NCBI GenBank assembly: GCA_001870995.2
Contig: MLAV02000019.1
Location: forward strand, 71,046-135,045
Length of the DNA stretch: 64,000 nucleotides
From: Chitinophaga sp. CB10
GTDB taxonomy: Bacteria > Bacteroidota > Bacteroidia > Chitinophagales > Chitinophagaceae
Direction: 5' to 3'
The translations under genes were made by a program, and so were the position numbers. The notes beneath the pieces were generated by a model. The model made no database searches, was not told the DNA's origin, and was given only the letters and a program-made list of their open reading frames with translations. Numbering within the stretch: the first letter of the stretch is position 1; every line of letters starts with the position of its first letter. This document shows positions 9,223 through 18,442 of this stretch, piece by piece.

Positions 9223-10179
9223 ATGACCACATCTCTTAAACGCGACCGCTATACTCCCTATATCACTTTCTCCCGCAAGGAGTGGGCAGAAAGAAGCAAC
9301 GATGCTAAACTGCAGCTGGCTGATTACGACCTGGAACAATTGCATGGTATGAATGAGCCGCTGACCCAGGAGGAGATCACCCAGGTGTACCTCCCGTTGG
9401 CGCACCTGCTCAATTTATTTGTAAGCGCCTCACAAAGCTTACACCAGGCTACCAATAATTTCCTCGGTAGCCAGCAGCACAAGGTTCCCTATATCATCGG
9501 CATCGCGGGGAGTGTGGCCGTAGGCAAAAGCACCACAGCAAGGGTATTGCAAAGGTTGTTGCAGGCATGGCCTGAACATCCGCGGGTCGACCTCGTTACC
9601 ACGGACGGATTCCTTTATCCCAACAAAATCCTGGAACAAAACAACCTGATGAACCGGAAAGGCTTTCCGGAAAGTTATGATATCAAGCGGCTCATCCACT
9701 TCCTGGCGGATGTAAAATCCGGCAAGGAGCGGGTGGCAGCGCCGCTGTACTCCCATCTGGAATACGACGTACTGCCGGGACAGTTACAGTGGATAGAACA
9801 GCCGGATATTGTAATCGTGGAAGGAGTGAACGTGTTACAGGTACGCCCCCGCCAACAGCAAAAAGATCCTGCCGTTTTCGTATCCGATTTCTTTGATTTC
9901 TCTATTTATGTAGATGCTGCTGAAAAAGATATCCGTAAATGGTATATCGCCCGCTTTGAGTCCCTGCGGCAGACAGCATTCCAGAATCCGGACTCATTCT
10001 TTCACCGGTATGCAAGCTTGTCCGACGGCGCTACAGTGGAACTGGCCACCCAGATATGGGAGGATATCAACAAACCCAACCTGGAGCAGAACATTGCACC
10101 TACGCGCTACCGTGCAGGGCTGATACTGGAGAAAGGCAGCAACCATTTTGTTCAATCCATCAAACTCAGGAAAACCTGA
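9223..10179 (+). CDS. coaA: Type I pantothenate kinase
   Basis: 318 aa, matching the E. coli CoaA length. The P-loop GSVAVGKST lies at residues 96-104. Further motifs: VTTDGFLYPN, GFPESYD, PLYSHLEYD, IVEGVNVLQ and the C-terminal helix region RYRAGLILEKG. It phosphorylates pantothenate, the first and rate-limiting step of coenzyme A synthesis, and type I enzymes are feedback-inhibited by CoA. It sits between the aldehyde dehydrogenase and the metallo-beta-lactamase gene. Confidence 0.96.
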   Translation: MTTSLKRDRYTPYITFSRKEWAERSNDAKLQLADYDLEQLHGMNEPLTQEEITQVYLPLAHLLNLFVSASQSLHQATNNFLGSQQHKVPYIIGIAGSVAVGKSTTARVLQRLLQAWPEHPRVDLVTTDGFLYPNKILEQNNLMNRKGFPESYDIKRLIHFLADVKSGKERVAAPLYSHLEYDVLPGQLQWIEQPDIVIVEGVNVLQVRPRQQQKDPAVFVSDFFDFSIYVDAAEKDIRKWYIARFESLRQTAFQNPDSFFHRYASLSDGATVELATQIWEDINKPNLEQNIAPTRYRAGLILEKGSNHFVQSIKLRKT

Positions 10180-10184
10180 TTCAC

Positions 10185-10943
10185 ATGCAATTACTATTCT
10201 TAAGAAATGCCACGTTCCTGTTGGAATGGGACAACAAGAAAATCCTTGTAGACCCTATGCTGGGGCCTAAAGGATGTATGGACCCGATTCCCAACACGGC
10301 CAACCCTGTTCGTAACCCCACCGCCGATATCACCCTGAGTGACATCGCGCTGCAAACCATGCTGCAGGACCTGGATGCAGTGATCGTCACCCATACCCAC
10401 CGGGACCATTGGGATGCCGCCGCACAGGAAATGATCCCCAAAGGCACTACCATTATCTGCCAGCCGGAAGACCAGGAGAAGATCGCCGCGGCAGGCTTTA
10501 CCAACGTATTGCCGGTAGCAGACAGTATGAAATGGGAACACTTCACTATTTACCGTACCGGCGGCCAGCATGGCACCGGCGAAATCGGGAAGCTGATGGC
10601 GCCTGTTTCCGGTTTTGTTATTGCAGACGGCAAACAGCGTTTATACATAGCCGGCGACACCATTTGGTGCCAGGAAGTAAAAGAGGCGCTGGATACTTAC
10701 AAACCGGATCATACTGTAGTTAACTCCGGCGCAGCGAGGTTTCTGCAAGGCGATCCTATCACCATGACCGCCAGCGATGTGCTGGAAGTGATAAATCACC
10801 CTGCTAAAACCAATGTGATTGCGGTTCATATGGAAGCGATCAATCATTGTCCGCTGACCCGGGAAGACCTTGCAGTGGCGGTAGCAGTAGCCGGGAAGGA
10901 GTGTAATATTCCTGATCCCGGCGATTGGATAATACTTAATTAA
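10185..10943 (+). CDS. MBL-fold metal-dependent hydrolase (UlaG-like)
   Basis: 252 aa from the ATG at 10185, 5 bp after the coaA stop. The zinc site HxHxDH is explicit as THTHRDHWD (His70, His72, Asp74, His75); later ligands fit GGQHGTGEIG, AGDTIW and VIAVHMEAINHC. The N-terminal strand MQLLFLRNATFLLEW is typical of the L-ascorbate-6-phosphate-lactonase-like branch. The true substrate is unknown. The frame remains open upstream into coaA, but that stretch overlaps coaA in another frame and is not coding. Confidence 0.88.
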   Translation: MQLLFLRNATFLLEWDNKKILVDPMLGPKGCMDPIPNTANPVRNPTADITLSDIALQTMLQDLDAVIVTHTHRDHWDAAAQEMIPKGTTIICQPEDQEKIAAAGFTNVLPVADSMKWEHFTIYRTGGQHGTGEIGKLMAPVSGFVIADGKQRLYIAGDTIWCQEVKEALDTYKPDHTVVNSGAARFLQGDPITMTASDVLEVINHPAKTNVIAVHMEAINHCPLTREDLAVAVAVAGKECNIPDPGDWIILN

Positions 10944-11283
10944 ATACGGCGGGAGGTGGTTTGTAATCTCACTGGCTCCGGCAATTAATTATTAATTGAT
11001 CGATTACAGCTGGAGGGCTGGATGACGGAAGGCTGGCAAAACAGCTGGTTCCAGCTTCAGGATAACACTTAACCGGTTACACTTAGTATGTCCGTGGCCG
11101 GGAGGCTGGCATCATGGCTACTTCCAGCCACCCGATAATAGTGTGCGTGGTTGGAAGGCTGGCAACAAAGATGGTTCCAGCCTCCGGATAACATTTAACT
11201 GGTTGCACTTTGAGAGTTAGTTGTCGAGGACTGGCAACACACCTGGTTCCGGCCACCAACTCCAACACCAATTGGGAGCGCTC
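10944..11283. repeat. 340-bp intergenic spacer with about four degenerate direct repeats
   Basis: No gene is visible. Copies begin near 11027, 11100, 11153 and 11225 (spacing 73, 53 and 72 bp). Each starts GGAAGGCTGGCA or a close variant and continues through GGTTCCAGCC; copies 1 and 3 also share GGATAACA, TTAAC and GGTT further on. Within a unit GGCTGG and CCAGCC are self-complementary, so each unit could fold into a small hairpin. The copies are clearly diverged. Function unknown. Confidence 0.7.
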
Positions 11284-11304
11284 TTACAGCTTTCCCAATT
11301 GGTG
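11266..11304. terminator. Inverted repeat bracketing the stop codon of the DUF6607 gene
   Basis: Perfect 12-bp arms (11266-11277 and 11293-11304, CACCAATTGGGA and its complement) flank the stop codon at 11284-11286. There is no long T run in the gene's own direction, so it may be an end-stabilising hairpin or a weak terminator. Confidence 0.45.
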
Positions 11305-12231
11305 GTTTTCCGGAACAAACTGTTGTAACACCCCGCTGATCGCTGTTTCCAGTGCTGCGCCGCTGACTTCCTTCGTTCTGGATTTAGCTTCAAGGTCCAT
11401 CATCACTTTATAGAAAGGTTGGTCATTCACTTTCTTTTTCAGTTCAATGACATTCCCTGCTGCGTACAGTTTTTCCCATTGCGCGCGAACCACAGCCCAA
11501 AAGGCTTTATTTTGCTCCCAAAACTCTTTGGCCTGCAGGCACTTGCTTTCGTCGATACGCTTGTAAGTATTCACCCCCTTCTCTCCAACGATAAAGACTT
11601 CTTTACCGTTTTCACGCCTGATTTTTTTGTTATCCTGGAGGTGCAGGGAGCCAAAGCTCGTCACTTCATGACGGTTGGTGCGTTGCAGAACGTTGTAATC
11701 GCTTCGGGTAGTGTACTCCCTCCGTGGCAGCGGGGCATCGGCTGTGCTTTCCCAGTAATGGCGGCCATCCGCATGTATCCAGGTTGCAGATCCTTCGTAA
11801 CGTGGTTCGTCATCCACGCCGTAAACCTTTTGGGTCCATTGTCCTTTTACAGCTGCTGCCGGCAGAATTTTCTTTTCCCAGCGATCGTTTTTGTCGTAAG
11901 CCAGCAGTTGCTGATTCTGGTACATCCAATCTTCCGTCCAATGCTTGATCACTTCTCCTCCCGCAACCAGCAAGTGTTGAAGAATAATACGATCGCCTTT
12001 TTCATCTGCGACGGTTACGTATTCTACCGCATCGGTGATTTTATGGTAGCCCTTAGGCTTGTAGGAAGTATCACCCGGAAAGGTTTCCGTGTATTCAAAC
12101 GTTACTTCCATGCAGCCGCACATATTCTTAATGGCTGCTTTATCTTCTTTCAGTTTGCCGGCATCTTTCTGCGCAAAGAGCGCAAGCGGGCATATTATGC
12201 TTGCCAGCGCAAGCGTTGAAATTTTGTCCAT
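11284..12231 (-). CDS. DUF6607 family exported protein of the heme-uptake locus
   Basis: 315 aa with an N-terminal signal peptide (MDKISTLALASIICPLALFAQ). The body has the features I associate with DUF6607: a Cys-containing NMCGCMEVTFEYTETF near the N terminus, GYHKITDAVEYV, HWTEDWMYQNQ, and a Trp-rich middle (KGQWTQKVYGVDD, YEGSATWIHADGRHYWES). It lies downstream of an HmuY lipoprotein gene and a TonB-dependent receptor, so a periplasmic or outer-membrane role in heme or iron handling is the natural guess; the biochemical role of DUF6607 is not known to me. Confidence 0.75.
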   Translation of the reverse strand: MDKISTLALASIICPLALFAQKDAGKLKEDKAAIKNMCGCMEVTFEYTETFPGDTSYKPKGYHKITDAVEYVTVADEKGDRIILQHLLVAGGEVIKHWTEDWMYQNQQLLAYDKNDRWEKKILPAAAVKGQWTQKVYGVDDEPRYEGSATWIHADGRHYWESTADAPLPRREYTTRSDYNVLQRTNRHEVTSFGSLHLQDNKKIRRENGKEVFIVGEKGVNTYKRIDESKCLQAKEFWEQNKAFWAVVRAQWEKLYAAGNVIELKKKVNDQPFYKVMMDLEAKSRTKEVSGAALETAISGVLQQFVPENHQLGKL

Positions 12232-12565
12232 GTTATATGTAGCAGGTTAAATGGGAAAATAATCCGGTGATTTTATGATAAAGATTTAGACGTTTTGATT
12301 TTTGGGTTTGCAATAGACAGCGGTGATTTATGTACGGCTTGGATTTGACAGTTTGCTATGGTATAGTGGTAATCACCATTTGAATTCGAAAGTCCGTCAT
12401 AGAATAGTGCTACTGACGATTTCAAGTTCTAAACTACGGCATAGCGCTATTGGCGGTAAGAACTTGAAATCTGGTTATTTAAAAGCAATACTTCCATTTT
12501 ATTACGGCATCTAAGCGAAATACTTACCGCATGAATCAAACCTCGCTGTCCTCTAACAAACCACC
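12232..12565. repeat. Intergenic spacer with degenerate ~42-bp repeats and a 13-bp inverted repeat
   Basis: No gene seen in 334 bp. GATTTCAAGTTCT at 12418-12430 is perfectly complementary to 12459-12471 (28-nt loop). Around it, segments starting near 12357, 12399 and 12440 resemble one another (ATAGTGGTAATCACCATTT, ATAGTGCTACTGACGATTT, then a more diverged ATAGCGCTATTGGCGG), suggesting an eroded repeat family between the DUF6607 and hmuY genes. Confidence 0.55.
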
Positions 12566-13156
12566 TCAGAACTTAGCGGTACCATTGGTCTGAAGGACAT
12601 ACTGAAACTTATACATCCTTGAAACCGCCGTCAAATCAGGATTCGCAGGAGCGTCTTTATAGTAACTCAGGATTTCCAGCTTCGCGTATTTACCACCAGG
12701 CGTTTTAAGAATCAATATTTTACCCGGAACGGTTGAAATAATATGCGTGGTAGCATTATAACTATACCATCCTTTAAAGGTCAGGCTACCCGTGGAGTCA
12801 CTGACATAGCCGGACGCCGGCGCTTCCGTCAGACTGCTGAACACACCATTCACTACTTGTCCGGTCGCTTTACCCGGGCCGCTTACACCGCCATTGATGA
12901 TAATAGACGTAGCCTTAAATCCGATATCCCATTTTGACGATGCGGAGTCGGAGTTGGGAATCACTTTATTTTCAGCCAGACTATAAAGGGTATAATTACC
13001 TCTGTTAGCAGTATCAGCCTGCAGATTGGTAACCGTGACAGTTTTCAGTTCCACAGTTGGCTCAGTGGTATTGTTATCATCATTTTTGCTACAGCTTGCC
13101 GCAAGCATTAGTAATGCAACGGCAGAAAAACCCGTTAGGTTGTTGAGAAGTTTCAT
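12566..13156 (-). CDS. HmuY-like heme-binding outer-membrane lipoprotein
   Basis: 196 aa. N-terminal lipoprotein signal (MKLLNNLTGFSAVALLMLAASC, Cys at residue 22) followed by a short Asn/Asp-rich spacer. The core has hallmarks of HmuY: YTLYSLAENKVI, WDIGFKATSIIINGG, ILILKTPGGKYAKLEILSYY and a final YKFQYVLQ. HmuY proteins capture heme at the cell surface and hand it to a TonB-dependent receptor; the receptor gene lies just upstream in the same direction (92-bp gap). Ligand residues cannot be assigned from sequence alone. Confidence 0.88.
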   Translation of the reverse strand: MKLLNNLTGFSAVALLMLAASCSKNDDNNTTEPTVELKTVTVTNLQADTANRGNYTLYSLAENKVIPNSDSASSKWDIGFKATSIIINGGVSGPGKATGQVVNGVFSSLTEAPASGYVSDSTGSLTFKGWYSYNATTHIISTVPGKILILKTPGGKYAKLEILSYYKDAPANPDLTAVSRMYKFQYVLQTNGTAKF

Positions 13157-13248
13157 AGAGTGTTTTTGCGTTTATTTGTATGTTGATATTAAAAGTTCCG
13201 TAGTGCATTTCCATACTGAAGGCAACAGCAGCGGAGCAAATTCTCCTA

Positions 13249-15324
13249 TTATTTAGCGTGTGCAAATGAATAGGTTACGGCTGCCGTAAAAACCCTGCCT
13301 GGTAGCGTGGGGATATGTGCGGCATCCGTATAGTTAAAGAGGTTATCAGCTGTCACCTGCAATCGAATCCGATTGTCCAGGAAGCGCTTAGCCACCGCGA
13401 AATTGACGGTTGCATAGCCAGCCGCAAATTCACTTTTCCGGTCCGGCACATTATTCCCGTTTTCGTCTACAAATCCATACTTACTCCGATAAATTACCCG
13501 CAGGTTAGCATCCAGCCCCCATAATGCGTTCGTGTACCTGATTTTTAAATTAGCGGCATGATGGGAGCGGTTGAACAGCCCGAAATATTCACGGCGCGTC
13601 AACACACGCGTTTGGTGTGTATCCTCATCGACGGTAAATACTTCATCACGCTTTACCTTTTTGAGCAGTTCATCATCAATAGCCATCAGGTATTGATATC
13701 CGCCCGCCACCTGCCAATTTTTTTGTATGGCTTGATTTATTTCCACCTCAGCGCCATAGGTAGTAATACGGTTTACGTTTACATAACTATAAACACTGAA
13801 GTCATTTGTTTTTTGTGCGATCGCCCTGGTATCTATAAGATTGCTCACCTTGTTCAGGAAGAAATTCACATTTGCCTGACCTTTCTTCCATGGCGTGGAT
13901 TGCAGCCCGGCATTATAAGACCAGGAGCTTTCCGCATTCAGCGTGGATAGCTTATCCAGGTCATAACCTATATTTTTGATCTCTCCTGCTGCCTGCATCT
14001 GCCGGATAACATCAGCTGCCAGCCTTGTCCCTACCACACTATAACCTACGGCAGCATTATTAAAGTGCAGATACAGCTGTCTGAAATCCGGAGCACGGTA
14101 TCCCCTTCCCACTGAACCCAGGACTTTCAGATAATCATTGATCTTATAGGACACCGAGGCTTTGGGGCTTACCTGGCCGGGATACTGATTGTGCGTATCA
14201 AACCTCGCTCCGACCAATATGCTCCAGGCCTCCCCGGGATGCCAGTTTTCCTGTACAAAGACATACCCGCTGTTAAACGCCATTTTTTCATCGTAGCGCG
14301 TTGCTTCCAGCGACTCGCGTATGTATCCAACACCGGCAGTCAGGGTATTGGTCTTATTCATCATCCAGTCAAACTGGTATTCCGGCTTGAGATAATACTG
14401 CGTAAAGAACGATGCATCATACAGCTGCTTATCATCCTGGTATTCCATCTTTTCATCCGTGGCATACCTGGAGTAATAGAGTCGCAGCTGATGCGTCCAT
14501 GCTTCCACGGGCTTATATCTCAGGACGAGCGCAGCGTTTGCATCTGATTCTTTAGTATTGTCCAACACGCGTTTACCTCCATTATCAAAATAGGCGGCTG
14601 CGCGCTGGTCAAAATACCTACCAGACAGGATGCTTTGCCACTTTCCATTCCAATTGTGTTCCCAGCGCGTTTGCCCTGTAACAGCATGGTAGGGAAATAC
14701 GCTTGGAGTAGTAGCATCCCCTATGCTGTAACCCTTTGTGCTAAAGTAGTTTCCGTTCACAGAAAAGGAACCTTCTTCATAGGTCGCTTGCGTACCCGCA
14801 TCCAGCTGCCAGGTGTTATTGCTACCGTATCTGACAGTGGCATTTGTTCGCCCTCGCGTGGCTTTATTACTGGTAATAATGTTAATCACCCCCGCCAGGG
14901 CATCACTACCATATAAGGAAGAAACCGGCCCTTTGATTATCTCTATCCTTTCAATATTACTAACCACTATCCTTGACAAGTCCAGCGTTCCGGCTGTTCT
15001 GCCTATTAACGGTTCCCCGTCGAGCAGGATTAATGTGTATTCCGCCTCCAGTCCCTGCATTTGCACTCCTGTACCATGATTGCTGGTAATAAACAAACCG
15101 GTTTGCTCAGCCAGCACCTGGTCCAGATGCATGGCGCCCATGCTTCGAATCTGTTCCTTATTTATAACAGTGACGGCTATTGGTACTTTTTGACGGAGCT
15201 GCTCATTGCGGGTAGCGGTTACCACCACTTCCTGCAATATTTTATTATCAGCTACAGTATCTGTTTGGGCAAATAGGATCCAGGGCCACCACAGGCAGCC
15301 TAGCAGGACGATATATTTCAGCAT
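13249..15324 (-). CDS. TonB-dependent outer-membrane receptor, HmuR-like
   Basis: 691 aa with a signal peptide ending near LFAQ. The plug domain follows (about residues 30-160): QEVVVTATRNEQLRQKVP, TLILLDGEPLIGR, IERIEIIKGPVSSLYGSDALAG and INIIT. The remaining 530 residues show alternating beta-barrel character and end in the aromatic/charged pattern VFTAAVTYSFAHAK. There is no N-terminal carboxypeptidase-like repeat, unlike SusC, placing it with siderophore/heme/cobalamin receptors. The HmuY gene downstream makes heme the likely substrate. Confidence 0.9.
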   Translation of the reverse strand: MLKYIVLLGCLWWPWILFAQTDTVADNKILQEVVVTATRNEQLRQKVPIAVTVINKEQIRSMGAMHLDQVLAEQTGLFITSNHGTGVQMQGLEAEYTLILLDGEPLIGRTAGTLDLSRIVVSNIERIEIIKGPVSSLYGSDALAGVINIITSNKATRGRTNATVRYGSNNTWQLDAGTQATYEEGSFSVNGNYFSTKGYSIGDATTPSVFPYHAVTGQTRWEHNWNGKWQSILSGRYFDQRAAAYFDNGGKRVLDNTKESDANAALVLRYKPVEAWTHQLRLYYSRYATDEKMEYQDDKQLYDASFFTQYYLKPEYQFDWMMNKTNTLTAGVGYIRESLEATRYDEKMAFNSGYVFVQENWHPGEAWSILVGARFDTHNQYPGQVSPKASVSYKINDYLKVLGSVGRGYRAPDFRQLYLHFNNAAVGYSVVGTRLAADVIRQMQAAGEIKNIGYDLDKLSTLNAESSWSYNAGLQSTPWKKGQANVNFFLNKVSNLIDTRAIAQKTNDFSVYSYVNVNRITTYGAEVEINQAIQKNWQVAGGYQYLMAIDDELLKKVKRDEVFTVDEDTHQTRVLTRREYFGLFNRSHHAANLKIRYTNALWGLDANLRVIYRSKYGFVDENGNNVPDRKSEFAAGYATVNFAVAKRFLDNRIRLQVTADNLFNYTDAAHIPTLPGRVFTAAVTYSFAHAK

Positions 15325-15436
15325 TTCTGAGTATGAATTGTACCGCGAAAGTAGAGCCCTCTACTTTATTTGATTTTTCAAAGCGGGAAATTCATTTACG
15401 CAAAACGGAAATACAATCATTGCAAAAAAGCGCTTA

Positions 15437-15823
15437 TTATACCCATTCGTTAATATGGCTGGCATTACCCATACTCATCTCCCTTGCGGAAATAGTAAAG
15501 GTGATCGTCATAGGATGCTCATCTGCATAATGGAATATTTCTTCGAATTTAACAAGGTACCCTTCCTTGAACTCCAGGCATTTAAGTTTGGCATCCGTAT
15601 CTCTTTTATAGAACGTGACGGTACCATCTTTACGCTCGAAGTTATTCACCATCCATTCAAACAAGTCCGTTTTACCGGTTGACTCAACGGTCAGGGTAAT
15701 TCTCCCACCCCTTGTTATAGCAGAAGGCCGGCCGGTGGCATCGGTTTCCTGGCTTAGCGCATAAGCGACCCTTTGTACATTGTAATTTTCTCCATTAATT
15801 GTTAATACTGATTTAAAAGACAT
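15437..15823 (-). CDS. tssD: T6SSiii inner tube protein TssD (Hcp)
   Basis: 128 aa. The sequence follows Bacteroidota Hcp very closely: MSFKSVLTINGENYNVQ, YALSQETDATGRPS, GGRITLTVESTG, FEWMVNNFERKDGTVTFYKR and TFTISAREMSMGNA. Hcp forms stacked hexameric rings, the tube that is propelled out of the cell by sheath contraction. It is the last and presumably most abundantly needed product of the leftward tssG-N-K-O-D block, 37 bp after tssO. Confidence 0.95.
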   Translation of the reverse strand: MSFKSVLTINGENYNVQRVAYALSQETDATGRPSAITRGGRITLTVESTGKTDLFEWMVNNFERKDGTVTFYKRDTDAKLKCLEFKEGYLVKFEEIFHYADEHPMTITFTISAREMSMGNASHINEWV

Positions 15824-15860
15824 GGTTAAGGAGTTTAAAGGTTAACAAACAAGTAATTTA

Positions 15861-16379
15861 TTATTGAGCCCGACTATTTACCAACAGCATCCTGCAGTTA
15901 TCGAGATCTCTCGTCCTTGACTCGAGCTGCTGTAGCAATGTCGCATTCTCTGCTTTTAAGGTGAGCATGATCTGTTGGGACTGACTGCTTTCCCTGAGTT
16001 GCTGCTTGCATTGTTGTAATTGCAAACAGCATTGAATGATATCATCATAAAATATAAAGTTAGGATTCGAAGCAGGCGCCATAGTACGCATACCTGCCAG
16101 TGTGGCCGCAATTACCTGGTCCGTATAAACGGCATTATTGCCAGGCTCATTCACTGCCATGAGTTCCTTTTTAACGGATGACAACCTGGACATGAAGGAA
16201 TCCCTCAACTGCTGTTGCGACTCCTGATATAGCAATTCATCCCTGAGTATCCTGTTTTCCAGTACGGGCGCCTCATAATGAAAAAATATACCTGTAAAAA
16301 GCAACACGACTGAAATTACATACAGCAACAGGAATAGTAAAAGCGACTTTTTACGTTCCGAACGATTTAATGGCTTCAT
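15861..16379 (-). CDS. tssO: T6SSiii membrane protein TssO
   Basis: 172 aa. A short basic cytoplasmic N terminus (MKPLNRSERKKS), one transmembrane helix (about residues 13-32) and a long periplasmic helical, Gln/Leu-rich coiled coil. This topology and the N-terminal motif are those of TssO, a component specific to the Bacteroidota T6SS that replaces part of the TssJLM envelope complex. Flanked by tssK and tssD in the same direction. Confidence 0.88.
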   Translation of the reverse strand: MKPLNRSERKKSLLLFLLLYVISVVLLFTGIFFHYEAPVLENRILRDELLYQESQQQLRDSFMSRLSSVKKELMAVNEPGNNAVYTDQVIAATLAGMRTMAPASNPNFIFYDDIIQCCLQLQQCKQQLRESSQSQQIMLTLKAENATLLQQLESRTRDLDNCRMLLVNSRAQ

Positions 16380-16425
16380 ATGACGCGCGATGATAAATTA
16401 ATCTCTTTATGATTGCAACAGGCGG

Positions 16426-17586
16426 CTATTCGGAGAATGACCACCTGGATTTCTTCGATTGCTTTTCGTAAACGATACCAGCGCTTCTTTCTTCCTTAAC
16501 AAAAATATTGGCATCCGGGCGTTTCCCTATATATTCCAACTGACTGATGGTCTGTATGATCTTATGCACCAGCTCCACAAATGTGAGGAGTGGCTTCAGC
16601 GCTGCCATCATATCACTATGCCGGTACTTTGCCAGCGTGGCAGCGGCAAAAGTCTGCTCTATTTCCCCTGGCGAAACATCTGACCACTCAGAAAAATATT
16701 GAATAAGCTCTTCCTTCATGTGCCCGGCCCGCTGATCAATAGCTGCACACCATGCAGCGGCCAACCGGTACAGGCTCACGTACCATTCGAAAGGATGGAT
16801 AGTATCCAATATATTAGCTTGCCACCCGTTATATTGGACAAGTATAGCGGACAAATGTTCCGCTATATAAAGCATCGCCAGCCCCAGCTCCTGTGATTGT
16901 TGACGGGAATATACCTTCTGGATAATAAGCTTACAACAGGAATGGATATAACCCAACTGCATGGTCGTATGAAGGGCTGTTTCCAGCAGTTGCGAATAAG
17001 CTCCCAGGCGTACGCATGGAGGAATGTAACTCACATCCTGCCTCCAGATACCTTGCTGAAGTACAAGCCTTGCCAATGGTACTTCCCACAAGGAACTCCT
17101 ATTCTCCTCGTCCGGCAACCTGTCGGAAACTGTTAATGCTACTTCCTCCATCACATAATCCGTTTTATATGGCAGCGCTGCTGTATTCACCTGGCCAGCA
17201 GGCAACCGGTGATAAGGATGCACCTGGAGCATTACATATCTTTCTCCCTCCTCAATGGGAAGTTGGCAGACAAGTTCCAGGCCCGGCCGTAGCTCCTCGT
17301 TTTCCACACGAACGGGTACTATTATCAGCGCTCCACCGGCGGTAATCGCCCGGCAGGCCTGAACAACGATGGTATAGGAAGCACCTGCTGCCGGGATCAC
17401 TGCCATGTGGAAATCCGTCCCATGGCCAGCATCCGGCAAAAGGCCATACAGTCTGCCTGGGTTAACAGCGCGAAACAACTGGTACCCACGGGATATGAGG
17501 CTGTTTTCCAGATCAATAAAGTGACGGCTATTTATTTTCATACCATCCAGCCAGTTGACCAGGGGAAGATAAGTAGGCATATCCAT
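16426..17586 (-). CDS. tssK: T6SS baseplate subunit TssK
   Basis: 386 aa starting MDMPTYLPLVNWLDGMKI at 17586, 17 bp after the tssN stop; a longer frame to 17619 overlaps tssN. Family features: an N-terminal shoulder with GMKINSRHF, a beta-rich first half, YIPPCVRLGAY in the middle and a helical C-terminal head. TssK trimers connect the baseplate wedges to the envelope complex, which in this subtype is built from TssN and TssO rather than TssJLM. Confidence 0.9.
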   Translation of the reverse strand: MDMPTYLPLVNWLDGMKINSRHFIDLENSLISRGYQLFRAVNPGRLYGLLPDAGHGTDFHMAVIPAAGASYTIVVQACRAITAGGALIIVPVRVENEELRPGLELVCQLPIEEGERYVMLQVHPYHRLPAGQVNTAALPYKTDYVMEEVALTVSDRLPDEENRSSLWEVPLARLVLQQGIWRQDVSYIPPCVRLGAYSQLLETALHTTMQLGYIHSCCKLIIQKVYSRQQSQELGLAMLYIAEHLSAILVQYNGWQANILDTIHPFEWYVSLYRLAAAWCAAIDQRAGHMKEELIQYFSEWSDVSPGEIEQTFAAATLAKYRHSDMMAALKPLLTFVELVHKIIQTISQLEYIGKRPDANIFVKEERSAGIVYEKQSKKSRWSFSE

Positions 17587-17603
17587 AGTGTTTAAATTAG
17601 CTT

Positions 17604-18431
17604 TTATACACGCATACAAACAATGACGCTATTTTCTTTAATACCGGTAAACTGTACCGGCCTTGTAAAATCCACCACGGACGGAGGCGAAAACTTCCGA
17701 AGGCGGTAGAACTGCCAATTGAATGCGTCCCCGTTGGCATCTGCCACCTCAATGGTGCTCTCCGGATGCTTCTCGTTATAGTCATTCAGGAAGTGATAAA
17801 AGAAATCTCCCCAACTGATATGTAAAGGCGCACGGGCCCTGAAATACGTGAGCCTGTCATCCTCGAAAGTCTTACGGATGCGAAGCCCTACTACCAAAAG
17901 TTCATTCATATCTTCTTCGACTATATCCTGCACGATTGAGCTTGCAGGATAACTCCACGGGGGATACGCAGGAGGCGGAATATTGTAAAAAGCCTTGCTC
18001 ATTTCTATGATAGTCACGGTCAGAAAAAGCATCACCTGCGCCCGCCACAGTAATGCTGCCGACAGGGATGTTATCAGTGTCCAATAACTGAATGCCCATA
18101 TTGCCGTACATACAAACAACACGTAGCATAAGGTTAGCAATACCAGGAGGCAAATACTCTGATTCCGGCTGAGATTCAGATAACTGACTACCACAGCAAA
18201 GTACACGCCCATTAATACCGCTATAATCTCCACAGCTATAAATATCCACCAGGATGAGGCCAGCAATTTAGGAACAAGGACGGTGAGCAGGCATCCCAGG
18301 CTAAATCCCACCAACAACATCACCAGGAGGATAGGTTTCTTCTTCGCTGAGGCAGGCCAGTTATGCCAACATATCATAGCCAGGGTGAGCGTAGCGCCTG
18401 ACAAAAGGGATAACCAAAACAGATTTTTCAT
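17604..18431 (-). CDS. tssN: T6SSiii polytopic membrane protein TssN
   Basis: 275 aa from MKNLFWLSLLSG (ATG at 18431), 11 bp after the tssG stop. The first ~150 residues contain about five hydrophobic helices; the C-terminal ~120 residues are soluble and cytoplasmic (RKTFEDDRLTYFRARAP, then the final NSVIVCMRV). This arrangement matches TssN, the core inner-membrane protein unique to T6SSiii, whose C-terminal domain contacts the baseplate. The frame stays open upstream to 18548 but that part overlaps tssG. Confidence 0.87.
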   Translation of the reverse strand: MKNLFWLSLLSGATLTLAMICWHNWPASAKKKPILLVMLLVGFSLGCLLTVLVPKLLASSWWIFIAVEIIAVLMGVYFAVVVSYLNLSRNQSICLLVLLTLCYVLFVCTAIWAFSYWTLITSLSAALLWRAQVMLFLTVTIIEMSKAFYNIPPPAYPPWSYPASSIVQDIVEEDMNELLVVGLRIRKTFEDDRLTYFRARAPLHISWGDFFYHFLNDYNEKHPESTIEVADANGDAFNWQFYRLRKFSPPSVVDFTRPVQFTGIKENSVIVCMRV

Positions 18432-18442
18432 ATGAAGTAAGT

